From NCBI RefSeq assembly GCF_002803095.1, contig NZ_PGLR01000010.1, positions 1 to 64,000 on the forward strand: a stretch of DNA of 64,000 bases, given 5' to 3'. The notes below the pieces were generated by a model, which was given only the letters and a program-made list of their open reading frames with translations, made no database searches and was not told the origin of the DNA. The translations under genes were made by a program, and so were the position numbers. The stretch is from Pseudomonas sp. ZH-FAD. GTDB taxonomy: Bacteria; Pseudomonadota; Gammaproteobacteria; Pseudomonadales; Pseudomonadaceae. Shown here in pieces: positions 54,734-63,094 of this stretch. Numbering within the stretch: the first letter of the stretch is position 1; every line of letters starts with the position of its first letter.

Positions 54734-55957
54734 TTGCCCGCGCCCCGAATGTCCAACACGCGCTGGCCCGCGCCTCTGAGGTCGCTGGCTCATCGTGACT
54801 TTCGGATCTACTTCACGGGGCAGGGTATTTCCACGTTAGGCAAGTGGGTGCAGCAGGTTGCGCTGTCCTGGCTGACCTATCAGCTGACAGGGTCTGCCTT
54901 TCTGCTCGGTGTTATCACCTTCCTGGTATTGGTGCCGCAATTGCTGGTCGGGCCGCTGGCGGGTGCCTGGATCGACAGGCACGACAAGCGCAGGCTGTTG
55001 ATCGGTGTGCAATGCGCGCTGGTGGTGCAGTCGTTGAGCCTGGCGCTACTGACCTGGTGTGGTGTGATGGACAGCACCATCCTGGTTCTGATGGCATTGT
55101 TGCTGGGGATACTCAATGCATTCGAGGTGCCGTTGCGTCAGGCATTGATCGGTAGCTTCGTCGCCAGTCCGGCGGATCTGCCCAATGCGCTGGTACTCAA
55201 TGCCATGCTGGTCAATGCGGCACGTTTCATTGGGCCTCCCTTGGCCGGGGCGCTCATCGCAGTCAGTGGGGAAGCCGGTTGCTTTCTGCTTACGGCTTTG
55301 GCGTTCATGGCATTGCTGGCTGGCCTGATGAACACGCAGGCAGCCCCTTCTGCCCGTGCTCTTGGCTCGACGGCAGAGGTCTTGCGCGAGGGGTTGCACT
55401 ACATATGGCGTACTTGGCGGGTGAGACGGCTGATGATCAGCGTCGTCGTGGTCAACCTGCTGGCGTCCTGCTACACGGTGCTTCTGCCGATCCTGGCCGC
55501 AGATACCTATGCCGGTAATGCCAGGACGCTGGGCTGGCTATGGGGGGCGGCAGGGGCGGGTGCATTCATCGCCACGCTGTTTCTGATGTTCAATGGCGCA
55601 CTGCGGCAACTGAACAGGTTCATCGTCGCGAGTATCTGGCTGTGTGTTCTGGCCCTGCTGGCTCTGGCGATGCACGCGCCTCTTGTCGTCGCGCTGCTGG
55701 CACTGGCGTTGTTGGGGTTTGGTATTACGGTGAACAACGTAAGCAGCAATATGCTGCTGCAGAGTGACGCACCCGCCGAGTTGCGGGGGCGTATCGTGGC
55801 GTTCTATATCTCCATGCGTTTCGGCTTCGAGGCGGTCGGTGGGTTACTGGTCGGGGGATTGGCTGCATGGAGCGGCGCCTCTGTCACCTTCGCGGTGTTG
55901 GGGGGAGGTCTGTTGGTCTATCTGGCATGCAGTCGTCTGCTGGCTCGATGTGACTGA
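54734..55957 (+). CDS. MFS transporter, EntS-like
   Basis: A 407-residue major-facilitator protein of the MFS_3 (EntS-like) subgroup with about twelve helices; HRDFRIYFTGQGISTLGKWV and PLAGAWIDRHDKRRLL are typical of the first domain. A TTG at 54734 lies 9 bases after GAGAGG and is used as the start; the ATG at 54749 is the alternative. It sits between the dehydrogenase and the IclR gene. It may export a pathway intermediate or toxic analogue; nothing fixes the substrate. Confidence 0.85.
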   Translation: MPAPRMSNTRWPAPLRSLAHRDFRIYFTGQGISTLGKWVQQVALSWLTYQLTGSAFLLGVITFLVLVPQLLVGPLAGAWIDRHDKRRLLIGVQCALVVQSLSLALLTWCGVMDSTILVLMALLLGILNAFEVPLRQALIGSFVASPADLPNALVLNAMLVNAARFIGPPLAGALIAVSGEAGCFLLTALAFMALLAGLMNTQAAPSARALGSTAEVLREGLHYIWRTWRVRRLMISVVVVNLLASCYTVLLPILAADTYAGNARTLGWLWGAAGAGAFIATLFLMFNGALRQLNRFIVASIWLCVLALLALAMHAPLVVALLALALLGFGITVNNVSSNMLLQSDAPAELRGRIVAFYISMRFGFEAVGGLLVGGLAAWSGASVTFAVLGGGLLVYLACSRLLARCD

Positions 55958-56064
55958 TATGGATGGTTATGGAGAGGCATTGATAGCGCTGGCGCTGATG
56001 TGGAAAGCAACACGATAATGCCGGCTTCACGCTTGACATACATGTAACTTAACGAGGTTTTTCG

Positions 56065-56814
56065 ATGATCAAGACGCGTCCACGTCCTGCGGTGAGTGGC
56101 GTGGCATCTGCAGATCGAGTGCTCACTGTGCTGACCGCTTTTCAGCTGGGTGACGTCTCCCTGGGATTGGTCGAGTTGGCTGAGCGGACGGGGCTGAACA
56201 AGAGCACCATCATGCGCCTAGTGGTCTCGCTGGAAACCTTCGGTCTCATCAATCGGATGTCCGATGGCCGCTATCAGCTTGCCAGTGAGGTCATGCGGCT
56301 GAATGCGGTGTATCAGGACGCCCTGGATCTAGAGCGCCACGTCATGCCCATTCTCCAGGCATTGACCGACGAGACCGGCGAGACCGCCTCGCTTTACGTT
56401 CGGCATGGTGCCTACCGCTTGTGCCAGTTTCGGGTCAACTCGCCGCATCCTCTGCGCATGCATTTGCAGCCGGGTGATATGCGTCCAATGGACGATGCTG
56501 CTGGTGCCCAAGCGCTCAGGACGCCTTTCGACAAGGCCAAGACGCTGCGTGATCCATATTATTCGTGTGCAGCTACCGATCCCCATGCAGCCTCGATGGC
56601 TTTGCCGATATTCGGCGCACAGGAGGAATTGGTGGGGGCCATGGTTATCTCCGGGCCTGCAAGTCGCCTGACTCTGGAACGTGTCCAGTCACTGCGGGAG
56701 TCGTTCTGTTCGGCGGCTTCTCGGTTGGCGCGCAGCCTGGGTAGCAAGACGCTTTTCTCGTGGGAGCAAGGGGCCACGCCTGAGACGGCCGATCAGAGCA
56801 AGCATTCGCTTTGA
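56065..56814 (+). CDS. IclR-family regulator
   Basis: A 249-residue regulator with an N-terminal winged helix (about 14-75; VELAERTGLNKSTIMRLVVS, then LETFGLINR) and a C-terminal effector-binding domain (about 90-235). It lies at the centre of the hydroxyacid dehydrogenase, MFS, RraA and tctCBA genes and is the only regulator among them. The three TGAAATGGC boxes nearby are its likely operators. The ligand is probably the carboxylate imported by TctCBA. It converges with the RraA-like gene. Confidence 0.92.
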   Translation: MIKTRPRPAVSGVASADRVLTVLTAFQLGDVSLGLVELAERTGLNKSTIMRLVVSLETFGLINRMSDGRYQLASEVMRLNAVYQDALDLERHVMPILQALTDETGETASLYVRHGAYRLCQFRVNSPHPLRMHLQPGDMRPMDDAAGAQALRTPFDKAKTLRDPYYSCAATDPHAASMALPIFGAQEELVGAMVISGPASRLTLERVQSLRESFCSAASRLARSLGSKTLFSWEQGATPETADQSKHSL

Positions 56815-56878
56815 GAGGAAAGAGCCGCTGCACGCGCTGAGTCATCATGGGCGCTTTGCAGCGGCGACCCGATTGGCT

Positions 56879-57553
56879 TCAGGCCAACTGGCAACCTTTT
56901 TCGCGCAGGGTGTTCAGTACCCAGGAGCGATCATTCTCGCCTTTGGCTATCTGTTCGAGTTGCTTCTGCTCAGCTACGTGCTTGGCGTGGGCACGTTCAT
57001 AGACGTCCTTTACGTGGTCATAAGGGATGCATAGCAGGCCATCGTCGTCGCCAATGATCAGATCGCCTGGTTCGACGACCATACCGTCGATTGAAATCGG
57101 CACGTTGATCTCACCCGGCCCGTCCTTGTACGGGCCGCGGTGCGTTATGCCTGCCGCGAACATGGGGAAGTCCTCGGCGCCGATGCTGGCCGCGTCACGG
57201 ATGGCACCATTGATCACGATGCCTGCCACGCCTCGCTTGATGGCGTAGGCAACCATCATTTCCCCGATCAGCGCGTTGCTCAGGTCGCCGCCTGCGTCCA
57301 CCACGATCACATCACCTGGCTCTGCGATATCGATGGCGTAGTGCAACATCAAGTTATCGCCAGGGCGTGATTTCACCGTAAGTGCCACCCCGGACAGCAC
57401 GCCATGGCGATGCATCGGGCGCAGTCGAGCTCCGCCAGCCGTCATGCGATTCATCGAGTCGCTGGCATTGGCGACTGGAACGCTGCGGTACAGCTCGACC
57501 CATTCATGGCTGACTTTGCGGGCGCGATTCAGGACTCTGAAACCGATGGACAT
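56879..57553 (-). CDS. RraA-like aldolase/decarboxylase
   Basis: A 224-residue protein of the RraA/4-hydroxy-4-methyl-2-oxoglutarate aldolase family. It keeps GDNLMLHYAID, GDVIVVDAGGD, and the metal/substrate block GIVINGAIRDA, whose Arg-Asp pair is found in active aldolases and is followed by FAAGITHRGP. GAGGAG precedes the ATG. Enzymes of this family cleave hydroxy-oxo dicarboxylates to pyruvate; RNase E inhibition is less likely in this context. An IclR-type box lies 43 bases upstream. Confidence 0.87.
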   Translation of the reverse strand: MSIGFRVLNRARKVSHEWVELYRSVPVANASDSMNRMTAGGARLRPMHRHGVLSGVALTVKSRPGDNLMLHYAIDIAEPGDVIVVDAGGDLSNALIGEMMVAYAIKRGVAGIVINGAIRDAASIGAEDFPMFAAGITHRGPYKDGPGEINVPISIDGMVVEPGDLIIGDDDGLLCIPYDHVKDVYERAHAKHVAEQKQLEQIAKGENDRSWVLNTLREKGCQLA

Positions 57554-57595
57554 ACGCTACTCCTCGTGTGAGTTTTGTTTTGGTTTTTGATTTAT

Positions 57596-57610
57596 TGAAA
57601 TGGCGTTTCA
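57596..57610. promoter_or_regulatory. IclR-type box before the RraA-like gene
   Basis: TGAAATGGCGTTTCA differs from the 54553 box at one position and is preceded by TTAT, as is the third box. It lies 43 bases upstream of the aldolase ATG. Confidence 0.65.
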
Positions 57611-57781
57611 AAAAATCTATCACTCAAAACTGCCCGCATCAACCATGCATGGGTCAGGCATGACCGATGATCGATAAGCGCACGGAGCTTCAACTTCATG
57701 ATTGGCGAGAAAACCGGCTGATGCTTGGGGAAGTGCTGGAACCTGCCATGCAACAGGTATTGGAGGGTGTCATTTAATTAT

Positions 57782-57796
57782 TGAAATGGCGTTCTG
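57782..57796 (+). promoter_or_regulatory. IclR-type box, degenerate copy, before tctC
   Basis: TTATTGAAATGGCGTTCTG shares the first 12 of 15 box positions and the preceding TTAT with the copy at 57596, but its right half is degenerate. It is 430 bases before tctC, so a long leader would follow if it marks the promoter. Confidence 0.5.
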
Positions 57797-58226
57797 TTAT
57801 GCTAGGCTCGGTTCATCCACTGCCTTCCGATGGCTCGGCAGACAGGTAAAAATAAGAATGAAGGTACCTACCATGAATCGAAGCCCCTCCCCGAACGCGT
57901 CAGTCCCCGCTACTCGCCCCCCTCTTCTGAGCACCGATCAGCCTTCCTTTGTGCGAGGCTGTCTGCCCCTTTGCCCGAGTAGCCCTTCTCGAATCTGAAT
58001 GCGGGTGATCGTGGTGCTTGGCCTTCGCGTCGAGACATCCAACCACACCGATAAAAAGGCTGAGGGCCTGCCTCCAATCAGCATGGCTGTAGGAAAGGAT
58101 CGATCAGTGCGAGTCGGTAGGGTGGCATGCAGACTTTCTACGCGGCGATGCAACGAGCAATGTGAAAACAAAAAGTGCGGTGCGGACATGATTCCGTGAC
58201 TCCGCCAGAGATAGGACTAATCAACA
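57797..58226 (+). other. Long gene-free stretch before tctC
   Basis: There is no recognisable gene. Short rightward frames exist: 57858-57998 (46 codons, Pro/Ser-rich) and 57999-58199 (66 codons). Just upstream, 57667-57777 (36 codons) lies between the two IclR-type boxes. None resembles a family I know, and none has a strong ribosome site. The stretch may be an untranslated leader or the remains of a lost gene. Confidence 0.4.
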
Positions 58227-59207
58227 ATGCCCATGAAAATGACGAAAACAATCCTGGTGTCGGCCGTGTTCGCAGTTGCTGCTGCCATATCGCCGGCCCA
58301 TGCGCTGGACTATCCGCAAGGCAACATCAATTTCGTGGTGCCGTTCCCACCTGGCGGCGGTACCGATATTCCGGCGCGCCTGTTGCTTCAGCAGATCAGC
58401 CAGGACAGTGGATGGAATTTCGTGGTCGAGAATCGTCCGGGCGCTGGCGGTAACATCGGACTGGCACAGTTGGCCCGTTCTGCGGCCAATGGGCAGTACC
58501 TCGGGATGGGGCAGACCTCGAACCTGGCCGTCAATCCATCGCTTTACAGCGATATCCCCTATGACCCCATCAAGGATTTCAGGCACATCGCGGTGATCTC
58601 GACCCAGCCGATGGTGATGGTCACGCATGCGAAATCGCCCATAGAGAACATGGATGGCTTCCTGGCTGCGGCCAAGAAAGCACCGGGTAGCATTTTGTTC
58701 GGTACGCCGGGTTCGGGCACCGTCGCGCATCTGTCGATGGAGCTGCTGTCGAGGGAGGGGGACATCGAATTGACCCACGTCCCGTATCCGGGCATCGCTC
58801 AGGCGATTTCCGATGTCATGAGCGGTGTGGTCGACGTCTACATCGGCAGCTTGCCGAGCGTTCTTCCCCATATTCGCTCCGGCTCCGTCCGTGCCTTGGC
58901 GGTTACCTCGCAGGAGCGTAATGCCGTATTGCCTGATGTACCCACCGTGTCGGAGTCCGGCTTCGCAGGCTTCGATACGGCTGACTGGAAGGGCGTCGTG
59001 GGGCCGGCCGGCATGTCCGATGAACTGGTGACGAAGCTCAATGTGGCGATCAATGCCGCGTTGCAGTCCGAGTCGCTGCGCCAGGCCATTGAGGCCGAGG
59101 GTAGTACCGTCATATTGGAGGACAGTCAGTGGTTCTCCAATCTCCTAGCCAAGGAGCTGGAGCGCTGGGCAGAGGTCATCAAGGTTTCGGGGGCGACGGT
59201 CAACTGA
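58227..59207 (+). CDS. tctC: Tripartite tricarboxylate transporter, binding protein TctC
   Basis: A 326-residue periplasmic receptor of the Bug/TctC family, with a signal peptide ending at about SPAHA. The family opening VVPFPPGGGTDIPARLL and the ligand-cleft strands PGAGGNIGLAQLARS and GTPGSGTVAHLSMELL are present. These receptors bind di- and tricarboxylates or aromatic acids through two conserved waters. It heads the tctC-tctB-tctA operon; tctB begins 73 bases later. Bug proteins are many and diverse, so the ligand cannot be read from sequence. Confidence 0.93.
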   Translation: MPMKMTKTILVSAVFAVAAAISPAHALDYPQGNINFVVPFPPGGGTDIPARLLLQQISQDSGWNFVVENRPGAGGNIGLAQLARSAANGQYLGMGQTSNLAVNPSLYSDIPYDPIKDFRHIAVISTQPMVMVTHAKSPIENMDGFLAAAKKAPGSILFGTPGSGTVAHLSMELLSREGDIELTHVPYPGIAQAISDVMSGVVDVYIGSLPSVLPHIRSGSVRALAVTSQERNAVLPDVPTVSESGFAGFDTADWKGVVGPAGMSDELVTKLNVAINAALQSESLRQAIEAEGSTVILEDSQWFSNLLAKELERWAEVIKVSGATVN

Positions 59208-59280
59208 CTCCTGACTGCGCTCCTGGATCTCCCTGGGGCGTAGGCACGCAATGGAACCAAGCAGAGCTGGGGAGGCTGAT

Positions 59281-59736
59281 ATGCCGGTTCGCAATTACCA
59301 GGATGCCATCGTGGGCATTCTTATCGCCTTATGCGGCCTCGCCGTGGCGATTTATTCATCAAGCGCATTCAACGCCGGCACTTTGCAGCGCATGGGGCCT
59401 GGCATGTTTCCTCTGGCTATCGGGGGACTGATCGCCTTTCTCGGGGTGTTGCTCTGCGTCGTTTCGCTCCTGAAAACCGGTGTCGTCAAACCTATCGAGG
59501 TGCAATGGCGTGCAGCTGTGATGGTGCTGGTCTCGGTCACGCTGTTCGCCGTATGCGTGAAGCCACTTGGTTTGGTGCCGGCGGTATTGAGTGTGGTGAT
59601 CGTTTCTTCCTTCGCCGAGAGCAAGGTGCGCATCCTTCAGGTGGCGATCCTGGGTGTCGTGCTCTGCTTGCTGTCCTACCTGATCTTTCAGGTAGGCCTG
59701 GGCATGAACTTCGTCTTCATCAGGTGGGGTCTCTGA
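59281..59736 (+). CDS. tctB: Tripartite tricarboxylate transporter, small membrane subunit TctB
   Basis: A 151-residue inner-membrane protein with four helices (about 8-28, 38-60, 72-92 and 112-135) and the family stretch RMGPGMFPLAIGG. The start MPVRNYQDAI is preceded by GGGAGG; an in-frame ATG 10 codons earlier lacks a ribosome site. It overlaps tctA as TGATG. Confidence 0.92.
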   Translation: MPVRNYQDAIVGILIALCGLAVAIYSSSAFNAGTLQRMGPGMFPLAIGGLIAFLGVLLCVVSLLKTGVVKPIEVQWRAAVMVLVSVTLFAVCVKPLGLVPAVLSVVIVSSFAESKVRILQVAILGVVLCLLSYLIFQVGLGMNFVFIRWGL

Positions 59737-61244
59737 TGTCTTTTTCCGAAAATATACTCCTGGGCCTCGAGACAGCCTTCTCGCTGTACAACCTGTTCTA
59801 CTGTTTTCTGGGGGTATTCCTCGGCACCTTGCTCGGTGTGATTCCGGGCATCGGTGTGCTGGCGGCCATCTCCATGTTGTTCCCCATGACCTTCCACCTG
59901 GAGCCGACCGCAGCATTGATCATGCTGGCTGGCATTTGGTATGGCACCTCATATGGCGGCAGCACGGCCTCTATCCTGCTGAATGTGCCAGGCTCTCCAT
60001 CGAATGCCGTGACGTGCCTGGACGGTTATCCGATGACCCTGCAAGGGCGGGGTGGCATCGCCTTGCTGATGACGACCGTGGCGTCGTTCTGTGGCGGTTC
60101 GGTGGGCATCATCCTGTTGATGAGTTTCGCCTCCACCATCAGCGCCTACGCGCTGAATTTCTCCTCGGCCGAGTACTTCTCGCTGATGTTGCTCGGGCTG
60201 GTCGCTGCCTCCAACATTTCTGGTGGTTCGCTGATCAAGGGCCTGATCATGGTCGCTTTCGGTATTCTGTTCGGGACTGTCGGCAGTGACATCTACACAG
60301 GGACTCGACGCTTCGATTTTGGCATCCTCGATCTGGCCGACGGCATCAACCTCGTGGCACTGGCGATGGGGTTGTTCGGTGTTGCGGAGGTCATTGCCAG
60401 CATTGGCAAGGTCGATGGTATCCGTGTTGATCGCAGTACTCTCAAGTTGTCCGCTATGAAGCCCACGCGGGACGACGTGAAACGATCCTGGATGCCGATG
60501 ATGCGTGGCGCCTCCATCGGGTCTTTCTTCGGTACCCTGCCGGGAACCGGCCCTTCGATTGCCGCCTTCATGGCCTATGCCATCGAGCGGCGCGTGGCGA
60601 AGCAGCCCGAACGCTTCGGCAAGGGGGCCATTGAGGGCATCATGGCGCCCGAGGCGGCCAACAATGCGGCAGACCAGACTTCGTTCATTCCGACACTGGC
60701 TCTGGGCATTCCAGGCAGTGCGACCATGGCCTTGATGCTGGGCGCACTGATGATCCACGGTATCGCTCCCGGTCCGCAGTTGATGACCGAGCAGCCGTCG
60801 CTGTTCTGGGGGCTGGTGATGAGCTTCTGGATTGGCAACGTGTTGTTGGTGATCCTAAACGTGCCGCTGATCGGGCTGTGGGTACGCCTGTTGATGGTGC
60901 CCTACACGCTGCTGTTTCCGGCTGTTCTGATGTTCATCTGCATTGGCACATTCAGCGTCAATAACAGTTACTTCGATGTGCTCCTGGTGGTGCTATTCGG
61001 TGCGATCGGCTACGGCATGCGTGTGCTCGGGTTCCCGGCCGCGCCGTTGCTGCTGGGCTTCGTGCTGGGGCCGATGATGGAGGAGCATTTCAGAAGGGCC
61101 ATGCTGCTTTCCCGCGGCGACTTCACCACCTTCATTGATCGCCCGATCAGTGCGACCGTGCTGGGGCTCACGGTATTCGTGCTGCTGTTGGGCCTGCGGC
61201 CATTGTTCAAACGGAAACCCGCCGTGCAGATCGGCGCTGCCTGA
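59736..61244 (+). CDS. tctA: Tripartite tricarboxylate transporter, large permease TctA
   Basis: A 502-residue permease with about twelve helices. The TctA signature GVIPGIGVLAAISMLFP near residue 40 and SYGGSTASILLNVPGSP near residue 72 are followed by a second copy-like block GTLPGTGPSIAAFMAY. It couples cation flow to import of the acid delivered by TctC. The ATG overlaps the tctB stop. It is last in the operon, followed by an inverted repeat without a T-run. Confidence 0.95.
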   Translation: MSFSENILLGLETAFSLYNLFYCFLGVFLGTLLGVIPGIGVLAAISMLFPMTFHLEPTAALIMLAGIWYGTSYGGSTASILLNVPGSPSNAVTCLDGYPMTLQGRGGIALLMTTVASFCGGSVGIILLMSFASTISAYALNFSSAEYFSLMLLGLVAASNISGGSLIKGLIMVAFGILFGTVGSDIYTGTRRFDFGILDLADGINLVALAMGLFGVAEVIASIGKVDGIRVDRSTLKLSAMKPTRDDVKRSWMPMMRGASIGSFFGTLPGTGPSIAAFMAYAIERRVAKQPERFGKGAIEGIMAPEAANNAADQTSFIPTLALGIPGSATMALMLGALMIHGIAPGPQLMTEQPSLFWGLVMSFWIGNVLLVILNVPLIGLWVRLLMVPYTLLFPAVLMFICIGTFSVNNSYFDVLLVVLFGAIGYGMRVLGFPAAPLLLGFVLGPMMEEHFRRAMLLSRGDFTTFIDRPISATVLGLTVFVLLLGLRPLFKRKPAVQIGAA

Positions 61245-61259
61245 TCTGCTATCGATTGC

Positions 61260-61301
61260 CCTGCGACACTCACGTCAGCTCGTATGAGCGGGTGTCGCAG
61301 G
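61260..61301 (+). terminator. Inverted repeat after tctA
   Basis: CCTGCGACAC (61260-61269) pairs perfectly with GTGTCGCAGG (61292-61301), with an inner GCTC-GTAT-GAGC stem. No T-run follows, so it may be a Rho-independent stop only with help, or an mRNA 3'-end protector. Confidence 0.4.
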
Positions 61302-61452
61302 CGCTCCTGTTCCTAACTGATTGAGCGCTCGTATCGCTAACGACTAGGATCTTCTCTTCGTTTGCAGCGCGTTTCCTCTTCCGATTTTTTCCGTACCTGG
61401 CATTCGCTTCCCCTTCATACTTCGCTCTCCGTTTACGAGCATCGGTGTGCAC

Positions 61453-62259
61453 ATGCTGACGCTGAATATCGGCCCGCTGGCCCTTGGTGTATCCCATGTA
61501 CTGCTGTTCGGCAGCTTGCTGCTGGCCACACTGGTTGGCTGGTTGATCGGCCGTCGCCACGGCTGCAATCCGGAAAGTCAGTTGTTCCGGATGCTGATGC
61601 TGGGTTTGCTGGTGGCGCGGCTGGCGTTCGTGCTGGTGTATGCCGAGTATTACCGCAATGAGCCGTGGCGGGTGGTGGATATCCGTGATGGCGGCTTCAT
61701 CGCCTGGCCGGGTGTGCTCGCGGGACTTGCGTTGGGCACCTGGTATCTCTGGCGCCAGGCACAATTGCGCCGGCCGCTGGGCGTGGCGATGGGCGTCGGC
61801 CTCGTGCTGTGGCTCGGCGGCAACCTGATGTTGGATGCGCTGGAGCAGGGCACGCGACTGCCTGATCTGCAGGTGCGGGATATGCAGGGTAATCCGGTGA
61901 ACCTGCGTGACTACGTCGGCCAGCCGCTGGTGGTCAATCTGTGGGCCACCTGGTGCCCGCCATGTCGGCGTGAGATGCCGGTGCTGATGCAGGCGCAGCA
62001 GCGTGAGGCTGCTATCACCATCCTGTTCGTCAACCAGGGGGAAAGTGCTGCGCTGGTGGCTGAGTTCCTCGCCGCGCAGCAACTGAGTCTGGACAACCTG
62101 CTGCTCGACGAGCAGGTGCAGCTGGGTCAGTTGGTGGGCTCGCGGGCGTTACCCACCACGCTGTTCTACGACGCCGAGGGCCGGCAGGTCGGCAGTCATC
62201 TGGGTGAGTTGTCGCATGCCAGTCTGGAGCGGGCACTGGAACGATTACGGGCCGATTGA
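61453..62259 (+). CDS. Lgt-like membrane domain fused to TlpA thioredoxin
   Basis: A 268-residue protein in two parts. Residues about 8-130 form four helices that resemble part of prolipoprotein diacylglyceryl transferase (ARLAFVLVYAEYYRN, then GGFIAWPGVLAG, cf. the Lgt pattern RLGYVLFY and GGMSFHGG). Residues about 135-268 are a periplasmic TlpA-type thioredoxin with the redox pair Cys168-Pro-Pro-Cys171 in WATWCPPC and a cis-Pro at RALPTT. A thiol reductase or oxidase for exported proteins is likely. An in-frame GTG two codons upstream is an alternative start. Confidence 0.85.
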   Translation: MLTLNIGPLALGVSHVLLFGSLLLATLVGWLIGRRHGCNPESQLFRMLMLGLLVARLAFVLVYAEYYRNEPWRVVDIRDGGFIAWPGVLAGLALGTWYLWRQAQLRRPLGVAMGVGLVLWLGGNLMLDALEQGTRLPDLQVRDMQGNPVNLRDYVGQPLVVNLWATWCPPCRREMPVLMQAQQREAAITILFVNQGESAALVAEFLAAQQLSLDNLLLDEQVQLGQLVGSRALPTTLFYDAEGRQVGSHLGELSHASLERALERLRAD

Positions 62260-62263
62260 TGCG

Positions 62264-62998
62264 TCAATACAGCCGCAGGTCCTCGCCGGCATCCTGCAAC
62301 TGCTGATACTCCCGATCCAGGTCCTCGCGCAGTCGCTCGGCATCAGGTGCATGGCGGGAGTAGATCAGCCGCAGCGGCAGACGCTGTACCTCGACGAAGG
62401 GCAGGTCGCCCATGCCCAGTGTGCGTTTGGCCTGTTCGACGGGGGCCTGATAGTCCAGCAGGTAGTCACCGCGTCTGCGCTGGAGCATTTCCAGGGCCGA
62501 GGTGTGGTTGGCGGTACGGTGATGAGTGATATTGCGCGCCGGATCTTCCAGCCATTGATTGACGCCCTGCCAGTAGCTGTAGCCGGTGATCAGAATCACC
62601 CCACGATCCTGCAGATCATCCGGAATGCGCGGTGCAGGTGTGTCGTGGCGAAAATACAGGTTGAGGGTGATCTCCCCCAGCAGGTGCTTGCCTTCGAGGG
62701 TGTGCTCGACCAGCTCCGGCTTGCCTGAGGCGCCGGCCCAGATATGTATGCTGCCGTCGAGCAGACCGCTGTAGAGGCGGGCGCCGGGGTAGGAGCGAAA
62801 GTCTGCCTGGTATCCCGCTTCGTCGAGCAGGCGTGCGGCCAGCTCCAGGCCTGAGCCGCTGGGCTGGCCTTGCGCGTCGGTATAGGAATAGGGCGGAAAC
62901 TCGTAGTAACCCACGTGAACGCGTTGCCTGGCCTCGGCAGCATGAGCGGCGTGTAGCCATAGCAGGGCGATGAATATCAGGCAGAAGCGTCTTGGCAT
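62264..62998 (-). CDS. Periplasmic solute-binding protein (SBP_bac_3 type)
   Basis: A 244-residue protein with a signal peptide (to about AAHA). The binding-protein opening VGYYEFPPYSYTDAQGQPSG is followed by GLELAARLLDEAGY, as in amino-acid-binding family 3. No permease or ATPase gene is near, so it may be an orphan receptor or an enzyme-like relative. It converges with the TlpA gene, with only 4 bases between the stops. Confidence 0.85.
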   Translation of the reverse strand: MPRRFCLIFIALLWLHAAHAAEARQRVHVGYYEFPPYSYTDAQGQPSGSGLELAARLLDEAGYQADFRSYPGARLYSGLLDGSIHIWAGASGKPELVEHTLEGKHLLGEITLNLYFRHDTPAPRIPDDLQDRGVILITGYSYWQGVNQWLEDPARNITHHRTANHTSALEMLQRRRGDYLLDYQAPVEQAKRTLGMGDLPFVEVQRLPLRLIYSRHAPDAERLREDLDREYQQLQDAGEDLRLY

Positions 62999-63094
62999 CC
63001 GGTTATCGCGGCTCTTCGCCGTCTTTTCGTTGTTATCGAGTGGTGCCTAACGAGCATGGACAAGTCGCGGTGGATTTGTCCAGTTCTGCACGGT

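Noticed and set aside
61270..62082. A 270-codon leftward frame after tctA
   Set aside because: It runs antisense through the TlpA-fusion gene, whose CPPC thioredoxin motif is convincing, and its own product is Gln/His/Arg-rich filler.
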